A DNA stretch of 64,000 nt from Deinococcus roseus (GTDB lineage Bacteria > Deinococcota > Deinococci > Deinococcales > Deinococcaceae). The notes under the pieces were generated by a model. It saw only the letters and a program-made list of their open reading frames with translations, was not told where the DNA came from and searched no databases. Made by a program: the position numbers and the translations under genes. Below are positions 24,920 through 29,968 of this stretch, in pieces. How positions within the stretch are numbered: position 1 is the stretch's first letter; every line of letters begins with the position of its first letter. The DNA is taken from assembly GCF_014646895.1 (NCBI RefSeq), contig NZ_BMOD01000026.1, positions 5,018-69,017 on the forward strand, given 5' to 3'.

Positions 24920-25414
24920 TCAGGACTCAAAATCAATCTTGACCAGTGCCCCCAGCGCCTCAACAGGAGCTTGCAAGGGATTCTCTGGGTTCAGAATCCA
25001 GTGTTCCCCATTGATCAGATACACCAGCAATCCCTCTTTTTTCTCCGGGTCAATCCAGAGCGTGGGCCTGGAAGCAGGGGAGAGCTGAAGATCTCCTCGT
25101 GTCGTTTTTTTGATCTTGATTTGCTGGAGTTTTCGCTCTGGCCCTTCAGAAGTCCCCTGAGGCTCTGCCCGAACCACCTGCACAAACAGGTCAGGATTAA
25201 TCTGCTCAATCTCTTCTGGAGACAGCCCCAGATATTGGGCCAGCGACATAAAGTGTTTGCTGCGCCCAGGATTCACCTTGCCATTCTCAATGCTGCTCAG
25301 ATAGGGCGCATGGGGAATGGTGGTGTTGTCCAGAACTTTTTCTGCGGTCAGGCCCAGGCTCTGGCGTTTTTTCTTGAGAAAGGCTCCAGCTTCTTTTGGG
25401 GTCAGTGTTGTCAT
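24920..25414 (-). CDS. XRE-family regulator with C-terminal domain shared with a neighbour
   Basis: 164 residues. An N-terminal helix-turn-helix (AGAFLKKKRQSLGLTAEKVLDNTTIPHAPYLSSIENGKVNPGRSKHFMSLAQYLGLS, about residues 9-65) is followed by a linker and a C-terminal beta domain (about 105-160: LWIDPEKKEGLLVYLINGEHWILNPENP...ALGALVKIDFE). The C-terminal domain is clearly homologous to that of the gene at 25803-26336. Its layout loosely recalls the S24 repressor tail, but no Ser-Lys dyad is evident. It is divergent from the small HTH gene at 25549; the AT-rich region between them probably carries both operators. Confidence 0.82.
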   Translation of the reverse strand: MTTLTPKEAGAFLKKKRQSLGLTAEKVLDNTTIPHAPYLSSIENGKVNPGRSKHFMSLAQYLGLSPEEIEQINPDLFVQVVRAEPQGTSEGPERKLQQIKIKKTTRGDLQLSPASRPTLWIDPEKKEGLLVYLINGEHWILNPENPLQAPVEALGALVKIDFES

Positions 25415-25548
25415 GGGGTCTCAGATGGTTGGAGATACAGGTTTACCATATCCCTTAGTTATCATTTATCCTAACTAGTGATTTTCCTGACCGAAATCCT
25501 AGATAATATTCTTATTATTAAAGATAATATATATGGTAAATTTTACTT

Positions 25549-25791
25549 ATGAAGGGGATAGGCCATGCAATCCGCTCTCGCAGACAGCATTTGAACATCT
25601 CTCAGGAAGAACTGGCAGAGCTTTCAGGAATCCAGAAATCAGACATCAGCACCATCGAAAATGGACGCAGGGAAAACATCACCCTCAAGACCCTGGAAGC
25701 TTTTTCTGTTGCTCTTCAGTGCCGTCCTTCAGAGTTACTGGAAATGATAAGTTCTGATCTTCAAACCTCTGGTACAGAAGAAACCCCATGA
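25549..25791 (+). CDS. small XRE-family (Cro/CI) regulator, 80 aa
   Basis: An almost minimal lambda-repressor HTH domain: IGHAIRSRRQHLNISQEELAELSGIQKSDISTIENGRRENITLKTLEAFSVALQCRPSELLEM. It has no Shine-Dalgarno sequence; a TAAATT hexamer lies a few bases before the ATG, which suggests a leaderless mRNA. It is divergent from the larger regulator ending at 24920 and convergent with the paralogue at 25803, stopping 11 bases from it. It probably represses its own and the divergent promoter; the region between holds direct AT-rich repeats (AGATAATAT, at about 25501 and 25522). Confidence 0.85.
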   Translation: MKGIGHAIRSRRQHLNISQEELAELSGIQKSDISTIENGRRENITLKTLEAFSVALQCRPSELLEMISSDLQTSGTEETP

Positions 25792-25802
25792 AAGGCATCC
25801 TG

Positions 25803-26336
25803 CTAAACCTGGGACCCTTTTCTCCCGAATTCCACCTTCACCACAGACCCCAGGGCTTCCTGCTCAGGACGTATGGGGTTGTCCGGGCTGATGGTCCAGT
25901 GTTCTCCGTTGATCTGGTACACCAGCATCCCTGTGGTGCTCCCTGGCTCAATCCAGATTTCTGCCTGCATGGCAGCGGTGAGCACCAGATCCCCCCTCAG
26001 GCTCTGCACCCCTTCCAGCCGTTGCAGGCTGCGCGTTTCAGCCCCCTGGTCCAGCAAGGGCACCTGCCCGATGGACACCCCAATGCGTTCTTCAAACGCC
26101 TTCCCGTTCAGTTTCAGCAGGTAGGCCAGCGTGCGAAGTTTGGGCCGCACAGAGCGGTCAATCTCTGTTCCAGTGCGGTCTTTTTCCAGCCGGGACAGCC
26201 ACTGCTGGCTGAACGCTTCAAAGTGCTCTGGAAGGTCCTTTGCCAGTTTTGCAGAGGCCCTGGCGGCTGCGGTCTGTTTGGGGTACCCGGCCATTTCACG
26301 GCATTCGGTGAGGGCAACTCCGTATTTCGTGTGCAT
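25803..26336 (-). CDS. regulator-like protein, paralogue of the 24920 gene
   Basis: 177 residues. The C-terminal third (IWIEPGSTTGMLVYQINGEHWTISPDNP...ALGSVVKVEF) matches the C-terminal domain of the 164-residue regulator nearby, including INGEHW. The N-terminal part (LTECREMAGYPKQTAAARASAKLAKDLPEHFEAFSQQWLSRLE and RPKLRTLAYLLKLNGKAFEERIGV) reads as a diverged helix-turn-helix. AGGATGCC before ATG 26336 is the ribosome site. An ACTGA-TATG-TCAGT dyad 19 bases upstream is a candidate operator. Function is inferred as DNA-binding and is not certain. Confidence 0.7.
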   Translation of the reverse strand: MHTKYGVALTECREMAGYPKQTAAARASAKLAKDLPEHFEAFSQQWLSRLEKDRTGTEIDRSVRPKLRTLAYLLKLNGKAFEERIGVSIGQVPLLDQGAETRSLQRLEGVQSLRGDLVLTAAMQAEIWIEPGSTTGMLVYQINGEHWTISPDNPIRPEQEALGSVVKVEFGRKGSQV

Positions 26337-26354
26337 GAGGCATCCTGAGGGGGT

Positions 26355-26368
26355 ACTGATATGTCAGT
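26355..26368. promoter_or_regulatory. dyad in the divergent promoter of the regulator genes
   Basis: ACTGA-TATG-TCAGT, between the divergent genes starting at 26336 and 26438. The string ATATCCCTTA occurs near 25451 and, inverted, near 26394, in both regulator promoter regions, and may be another binding motif. Confidence 0.45.
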
Positions 26369-26437
26369 AGGATTCTACTTTGCACCCATCACATAAGGGA
26401 TATCACCATTACGTTGGTAAATCTGGGAGGTTAAGCT

Positions 26438-26659
26438 GTGACCATGAACAGAGAAGATCTGGCAGGTGTGCTGCGTGATGCCCTGGTTCAGAAGGGCTGG
26501 AGCATTGCAGATCTCGCCAAAAATTCAGGCGTATCGTATGAATCTGCGCGTCGGGCTTTGAAAGGCATCGGGTCCATAGAACTTGAAACAGTTACCAAAC
26601 TGTTGGTAGCCATCAACAAGAATCTGGAAATCTCTGAAGGAGACTCAAATGGCTTTTGA
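26438..26659 (+). CDS. small HTH regulator, 73 aa
   Basis: Reads as a compact XRE-type domain: LAGVLRDALVQKGWSIADLAKNSGVSYESARRALKGIGSIELETVTKLLVAINKNLEI. GTG 26438 is seven bases after GGGAGG; ATG 26444 is an alternative. Its last 11 bases overlap the start of the membrane-protein gene, so the two are translationally coupled. The pair looks like a regulator plus membrane partner. It could be a toxin-antitoxin-like pair, but no recognised toxin motif is present. Confidence 0.8.
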   Translation: MTMNREDLAGVLRDALVQKGWSIADLAKNSGVSYESARRALKGIGSIELETVTKLLVAINKNLEISEGDSNGF

Positions 26660-26960
26660 AATCACGATCACTGTGCTGGTGCTTCTGGGGTCCTTCGTTG
26701 CTGCATGTGTCTTCTGGCTTTGCACCCTCCATCCTGAAGAACTGGTTGGCGTTCAGACCATTTATCAGGACCAGGAATGGAGGGTCTATGGATTGCAACG
26801 GGATGGAGAGCGGCTCCTGATCGATGCCTTCCCCACAGAAACCCAGGCACTGGCATGTGCCCTCAAAATCGCCTCCAGACACCACGCCATAGAGCACATG
26901 CAGCAGGTGTCTTTTGACAGGCTTGGGGTGCAACTGGATTTGCCAGAGGTCAAGCGTTAA
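26649..26960 (+). CDS. single-span membrane protein, 103 aa, coupled to an HTH gene
   Basis: One N-terminal TM helix (about residues 3-25, ITITVLVLLGSFVAACVFWL) and a soluble domain with a beta-strand start (EWRVYGLQRDGERLLIDAFPTETQALACALKIASRHH). No family recognised. GAAGGAG precedes the ATG, which lies inside the upstream regulator ORF. It ends 29 bases before repeat element B. Confidence 0.7.
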   Translation: MAFEITITVLVLLGSFVAACVFWLCTLHPEELVGVQTIYQDQEWRVYGLQRDGERLLIDAFPTETQALACALKIASRHHAIEHMQQVSFDRLGVQLDLPEVKR

Positions 26961-26989
26961 GAATCAGGCAGGACATGCTGTGGTTATCC

Positions 26990-27090
26990 TTGACGAATAA
27001 TGCATATTGGTATACACTATTTATATCAGTCGCCCACAGAGGCGAATTTTTTGTTTTGGCCCCTGGCATGTGCCGGGGGTTTCGTCTTGT
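26990..27090 (+). ncRNA. promoter-hairpin-T-tract element, copy B
   Basis: TTGACG, 17 bases, TACACT; TCGCC-CACAGA-GGCGA; AATTTTTTGTTTTGG; second hairpin CCCCTGGCA-TG-TGCCGGGGG then TTTCGTCTT. The second stem keeps pairing with copy A despite base changes. It lies just upstream of the Fic gene, so read-through would transcribe fic. Confidence 0.72.
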
Positions 27091-27121
27091 GTAAACCTGC
27101 CTGTCTCTGAGGGGTTATGAC

Positions 27122-27158
27122 CTGTCACACTTTGCAATTTTGCTCTAAACTGTGACAG
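27122..27158. promoter_or_regulatory. inverted repeat upstream of fic
   Basis: CTGTCACA ... TGTGACAG, perfect 8-base arms 21 bases apart, ending 27 bases before the Fic start. It is a possible operator for a dimeric regulator, or an mRNA hairpin. Confidence 0.5.
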
Positions 27159-27185
27159 AAGGAAAATCATATTCTGGAAGGAGAA

Positions 27186-28154
27186 ATGCAAGAACCACTG
27201 AAAAAGCACTGTGACAAAATCCAGAGCCTCAAAGACAGGTTGGAAACCCTGGGAGGGGTGCCCAACACTGTTGTACACAACAACGAGTGGCTTTACATGC
27301 TCCATGAGGAGACCCGTCACAGCCTTTCCATAGAAGGGTACTTCGCGACAGAACAGGAACTGAAATTGATTCTTTCAGGCAGAAAGACCCAGCCTGAAAT
27401 CCTCAATTACTTTCGCATTGCCCAGAGCATGTATGACCTTGGGCTGCAATACCACCAGGAACAAGGCTTGCACATCGATCTGGCGACCATCCGCCACATC
27501 CACAGTGAGCTTTTTCGAGAGATCACCCAGGACCGGGGACAGTTCCGTCAGGGAAAGATCAGCATTCTGGGAGCCAGGGTGCGTCCTCCAGAGTTTGATG
27601 TCGAGGAGTACGTCAGGGTGTTTGTACAGGTGACAAAACAGCTTCTGGAACAGGAACCCCTGGTTCTGGCGCTTGCCAAATCCCATGCCCTCTTTGAGAG
27701 CATCCATCCGTTCAGAGATGGCAATGGCAGAACAGGACGCATTGTGCTGAATTATCTGGCGGTGTCAAAGGGTTTGCCGCCTTTGATCATCAAAGGAACA
27801 GAACAGATCCAGAGAGACACGTACTACCATGCTCTGGAAGCAGCAGATGCAGGTTTGCATGCTGGATTTCCAGCACCTTCCAGACAGAACCTCCTGCAGG
27901 CTCTGAACCAGGGCAACTGGGAACCTCTGGTGGCCCTGTTCACAGCGTCCCTGACCCCACAGATGCACACTTTGCTGGCTCTGGCTGTGGAAACAAAAGA
28001 GCCACTGCTGCCCTTTTCAGAGCTGAGCAAGGTGCTGGAGGTCAAAGAAAGCACCCTGCGCAAATGGGTGGAACGGGACCAGCTGGTTGCGATCAAACGC
28101 GGAAAGCGCTGGTACAGCCATCCACTGTTGATGGGTATGGGTGATAAGACTTGA
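27186..28154 (+). CDS. Fic-domain protein with self-inhibitory helix and C-terminal HTH
   Basis: 322 residues. The Fic motif HPFRDGNGRTGR starts at H174 and is intact, so nucleotidyl (usually AMP) transfer to protein hydroxyls is expected. An N-terminal inhibitory helix motif S46-xxx-E50-G51 (SLSIEG) marks a class II, self-inhibited Fic. After the Fic core (about 85-235), the C-terminal part (about 270-315: LSKVLEVKESTLRKWVERDQLVAIKRGKRWY) reads as an excisionase-like winged helix, so the protein may bind DNA and autoregulate. GGAAGGAG precedes the ATG. The stop TGA lies inside the -35 hexamer of repeat copy C. Confidence 0.92.
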   Translation: MQEPLKKHCDKIQSLKDRLETLGGVPNTVVHNNEWLYMLHEETRHSLSIEGYFATEQELKLILSGRKTQPEILNYFRIAQSMYDLGLQYHQEQGLHIDLATIRHIHSELFREITQDRGQFRQGKISILGARVRPPEFDVEEYVRVFVQVTKQLLEQEPLVLALAKSHALFESIHPFRDGNGRTGRIVLNYLAVSKGLPPLIIKGTEQIQRDTYYHALEAADAGLHAGFPAPSRQNLLQALNQGNWEPLVALFTASLTPQMHTLLALAVETKEPLLPFSELSKVLEVKESTLRKWVERDQLVAIKRGKRWYSHPLLMGMGDKT

Positions 28155-28260
28155 CGAATAATGCATACTGGTATACAATATTTATATCAATCGGCGAAAA
28201 GCCGAATTTTTTGTTTTGGTCCCAGAGCAGGCTGCCCGTGCGTGGTCTGCTTTTTGTTTT
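28151..28260 (+). ncRNA. promoter-hairpin-T-tract element, copy C
   Basis: TTGACG, 17 bases, TACAAT; first hairpin TCGGC-GAAAA-GCCGA, in which the fourth base pair is flipped relative to the other copies (compensatory change); AATTTTTTGTTTTGG; then an imperfect AGCAG...CTGCT hairpin and TTTTTGTTTTT. The -35 overlaps the fic stop codon. Confidence 0.72.
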
Positions 28261-28304
28261 TCCTGCTAGACTGGTCTCACATGCAGAAACGAATACCTGC
28301 AACC

Positions 28305-28341
28305 CACTGAACACCAACCCGAAATCTCGGGTGGTTCAGTG
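28305..28341 (+). terminator. hairpin between element C and tRNA-Ile
   Basis: CACTGAACACC-AACCCGA pairs with TCGGGTGGTTCAGTG (with small bulges), then TTGCTCCCTTT. It may end read-through from element C or fic. Confidence 0.4.
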
Positions 28342-28358
28342 TTGCTCCCTTTGGCTAC

Positions 28359-28434
28359 CGAACTGTAGCTCAATGGTGAGAGCGTCCGTCTTATAAGCGG
28401 ATGGTTGCGGGTTCAAGTCCCGCCAGTTCGACCA
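28359..28434 (+). tRNA. tRNA-Ile, anticodon UAU
   Basis: A 76-base cloverleaf with encoded CCA: acceptor CGAACTG/CAGTTCG, D-stem GCTC/GAGC, anticodon stem TCCGT/GCGGA with loop CTTATAA, T-arm GCGGG/CCCGC. The anticodon reads TAT, i.e. AUA isoleucine. Most bacteria read AUA with a lysidine-modified CAU tRNA instead, so this is unusual. It lies alone on the plus strand between two repeat elements and has its own terminator. Confidence 0.88.
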
Positions 28435-28443
28435 GATCTCATG

Positions 28444-28476
28444 CATCCCGGAGCCAAACTCTGGGATGTTTTGTTT
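28444..28476 (+). terminator. terminator of tRNA-Ile
   Basis: CATCCCGGAG / CTCTGGGATG stem, loop CCAAA, then TTTTGTTT. Confidence 0.85.
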
Positions 28477-28500
28477 CTGGTGGGCATGCCCTGGTTATGG

Positions 28501-28600
28501 TTGACGAATAATGCATACCGGTATACAATGTATTTATCAGTCGCCCACAGAGGCGAATTTTTTGTTTTGGCCTCCTGCCCTCAGAGCAGGAGGTTTTTTC
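28501..28600 (+). ncRNA. promoter-hairpin-T-tract element, copy D
   Basis: TTGACG, 17 bases, TACAAT; the promoter spacer contains the palindrome ATACCGGTAT; TCGCC-CACAGA-GGCGA; AATTTTTTGTTTTGG; then a perfect CCTCCTGC/GCAGGAGG hairpin and TTTTTT. This is the cleanest copy with two full terminators. It converges on the tRNA-Glu gene. Confidence 0.75.
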
Positions 28601-28635
28601 TGCACAAAAACACCCGGCCAGAAGCCGGGGCAGGT

Positions 28636-28750
28636 TGGTACACCCAGGCAGATTCGAACTGCCGTACACCAGGAGAAAGCTGGTGGTCCTGACCGCTGTC
28701 TTGGTCAGAACGGCACCCAGAATGGGGCCTGACCGCTAGACGATGGGTGC
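28636..28750 (-). tRNA. tRNA-Glu (UUC) with a 40-nt insertion in the D-arm
   Basis: The acceptor (GCACCCA/TGGGTGT), anticodon arm (ACCAG-CTTTCTC-CTGGT, anticodon TTC), T-arm (GGCAG-TTCGAAT-CTGCC) and encoded CCA are all present. The gene is 115 rather than about 75 bases long because 40 bases are inserted in the D-arm, bounded by direct repeats of AGCGGTCAGG (plus-strand 28688-28697 and 28728-28737). The insert can fold as GGTCAG...CTGACC with an inner CCCA/TGGG stem. Either it is tolerated or removed in the RNA, or the gene is inactive. It is the last of four minus-strand tRNAs. Confidence 0.75.
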
Positions 28751-28773
28751 ATGCTGCATGTGCAATGAAAAAA

Positions 28774-28850
28774 TGGTGATCCGGGAGGGATTCGAACCCC
28801 CGACCCCACGGTTCGTAGCCGTGTGCTCTGTCCAACTGAGCCACCAGATC
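28774..28850 (-). tRNA. tRNA-Arg, anticodon ACG
   Basis: 77 bases with encoded CCA: acceptor GATCTGG/CCGGATC, D-stem GCTC/GAGC, anticodon stem CACGG/CCGTG with loop CTACGAA, T-arm GGGGG/CCCTC-type pairing around TTCGAAT. Third tRNA in the minus-strand cluster. Confidence 0.93.
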
Positions 28851-28867
28851 AAACAAAATGTGGTTTT

Positions 28868-28956
28868 TGGCGGAAGGCAGAGGACTCGAACCCCACACCT
28901 TTTGGGTGACCCTGTTTTCAAGACAGGTCGCGGACCACTCCGCTGCTTTACCTTCC
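28868..28956 (-). tRNA. tRNA-Ser, anticodon UGA
   Basis: 89 bases including a long variable arm and encoded CCA: acceptor GGAAGGT/GCCTTCC, anticodon stem CCTGT/ACAGG with loop CTTGAAA, discriminator G. Second in the minus-strand cluster. Confidence 0.93.
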
Positions 28957-29060
28957 ACACAGATTTTGCTTTGAAGGAAATAAAGGACTTCGGACCTTAT
29001 CCGAAAGTGAACTGCAGAAAGATCAATACAGTCAGGACAGGCTACAAACCGTTCTACTGC

Positions 29061-29170
29061 CTTTAGCTCTCGGCCCTCGGCTCTGGGCTCTCAGCCTTTT
29101 ACCTTTTACCTTCTGCCTTCTGCCTTCAGCTTTGATGCACTCGGCCCTCGGCTCTGTGCCCTCGGCCTTC
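29061..29170 (-). repeat. degenerate heptanucleotide repeat between tRNA genes
   Basis: Ten consecutive 7-base units from 29061 to 29130 (CTTTAGC, TCTCGGC, CCTCGGC, TCTGGGC, TCTCAGC, CTTTTAC twice, CTTCTGC twice, CTTCAGC), then a second run (CTCGGCC-type units) to 29170, directly abutting the 3' end of tRNA-Leu. Related units occur inside nrdJ (21430) and before the lipid kinase gene (34610). Confidence 0.85.
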
Positions 29171-29171
29171 A

Positions 29172-29257
29172 TGGTGCGAGAAGGGGGACTTGAACCCCCA
29201 CACCTCTCGGCTCTGGCTTCTGAGACCAGCGTGTCTACCGGATTCCACCATCCTCGC
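29172..29257 (-). tRNA. tRNA-Leu, anticodon CAG
   Basis: 86 bases with long variable arm and encoded CCA: acceptor GCGAGGA/TTCTCGC, anticodon stem CTGGT/GCCAG with loop CTCAGAA. First of the four clustered minus-strand tRNAs; the heptad repeat follows at once. Confidence 0.93.
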
Positions 29258-29402
29258 AAACGTCCCCTTGCAGGGACAGGAGAAAGCATAACAGACCTGC
29301 CAGAACAGCAGATCTGTCGAATGGCACAGGGGTTTTTAGGCCCTATTGCCGGGAGGTCTGGAGGCAGAATCGGCCAGATGGCTTTCAGCAGGGGTGCAGG
29401 AT

Positions 29403-29597
29403 TCAGCCCTGTTTTTTGCGCAGGGTGGGCTGGGGCTCAGAGGCAGTCCGGTTTCTGAAAAGGCGCTGCCCGAGGCGTTGCAATGCACTGGGTTTGTGGG
29501 GTGCAGGAGGGGCATCGTGCTGGGGAACCTCGGGTTCCCTCATTTCCAGTATGCCTTTGAAGAAACACATGGCTTGCAGAATGTCATTTGCGTTCAT
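29403..29597 (-). CDS. hypothetical protein, 64 aa
   Basis: A small ORF with AAAGGAGCG nine bases before its ATG and two promoter-like sequences upstream. The start MNANDILQAMCFFKGILEM is helical, the middle is Pro-rich (EPEVPQHDAPPAPHKPS) and the end basic (QRLGQRLFRNRTASEPQPTLRKKQG). No family recognised. It lies between tRNA-Leu and repeat E and is the only gene in this 700-base gap. The good ribosome site argues that it is real. Confidence 0.65.
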   Translation of the reverse strand: MNANDILQAMCFFKGILEMREPEVPQHDAPPAPHKPSALQRLGQRLFRNRTASEPQPTLRKKQG

Positions 29598-29619
29598 GGT
29601 TCACGCTCCTTTGAAAAGA

Positions 29620-29650
29620 AGTGTAGGGCTGGCCTTTGGGGCCAGGTCAA
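29620..29650 (-). promoter_or_regulatory. proximal promoter of the 64-aa gene
   Basis: On the minus strand: TTGACC, 19 bases, TACACT, within the repeated context GGGCTTGACC...GCCCTA. Confidence 0.5.
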
Positions 29651-29725
29651 GCCCTTTCATGCCTGCCACAAAAGGGGAGGTTCCTGCTGTCTCAGAAGAG
29701 ATGCAGCAGGTCTTGCATGGAAAGG

Positions 29726-29756
29726 AGTTTAGGGCTTCACCCAGCGGGAAGGTCAA
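29726..29756 (-). promoter_or_regulatory. distal, duplicated promoter of the 64-aa gene
   Basis: On the minus strand: TTGACC, 19 bases, TAAACT, with the same flanks as the proximal copy (GGGCTTGACC...GCCCTA). It is followed by an 8-codon mini-ORF, ATG to TGA (MQDLLHLF). Confidence 0.45.
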
Positions 29757-29840
29757 GCCCTTTTGGCAGCATGAGGGGCAGTGTTTTTGAAGGTGCCAAC
29801 CGAAGTTTTTGCGGGATTTTGAAATTTTGACTGGATATCC

Positions 29841-29954
29841 TTGACGAATTTTGCATATCGGGATATACTTGTTTTATCAATCGCCGTTAAAGGCGAATTT
29901 TTTGTTTTGATCCCCTGCTGGAATTCCCCCATGGAGTCCGACAGGGGTTTTGTT
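29841..29954 (+). ncRNA. promoter-hairpin-T-tract element, copy E
   Basis: TTGACG, 17 bases, TATACT (best -10 of the set); spacer TGCATATCGGGATATAC; TCGCC-GTTAAA-GGCGA; AATTTTTTGTTTTGA; then a wide CCCCTG...CAGGGG hairpin and TTTTGTTTT. It lies directly upstream of the M3 peptidase gene. Confidence 0.7.
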
Positions 29955-29968
29955 TTGCAGCATGTAAA

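Noticed and set aside
29032..29289. 85-residue ORF through the heptad repeat and tRNA-Leu
   Set aside because: It overlaps a tRNA gene and is only the translation of low-complexity repeats.
24783..29954. CRISPR array or prophage/integron cassette array
   Set aside because: Repeats are 0.35-2.2 kb apart with promoters inside and genes between; there are no spacers, cas genes, integrase, attC-like sites or phage structural genes.
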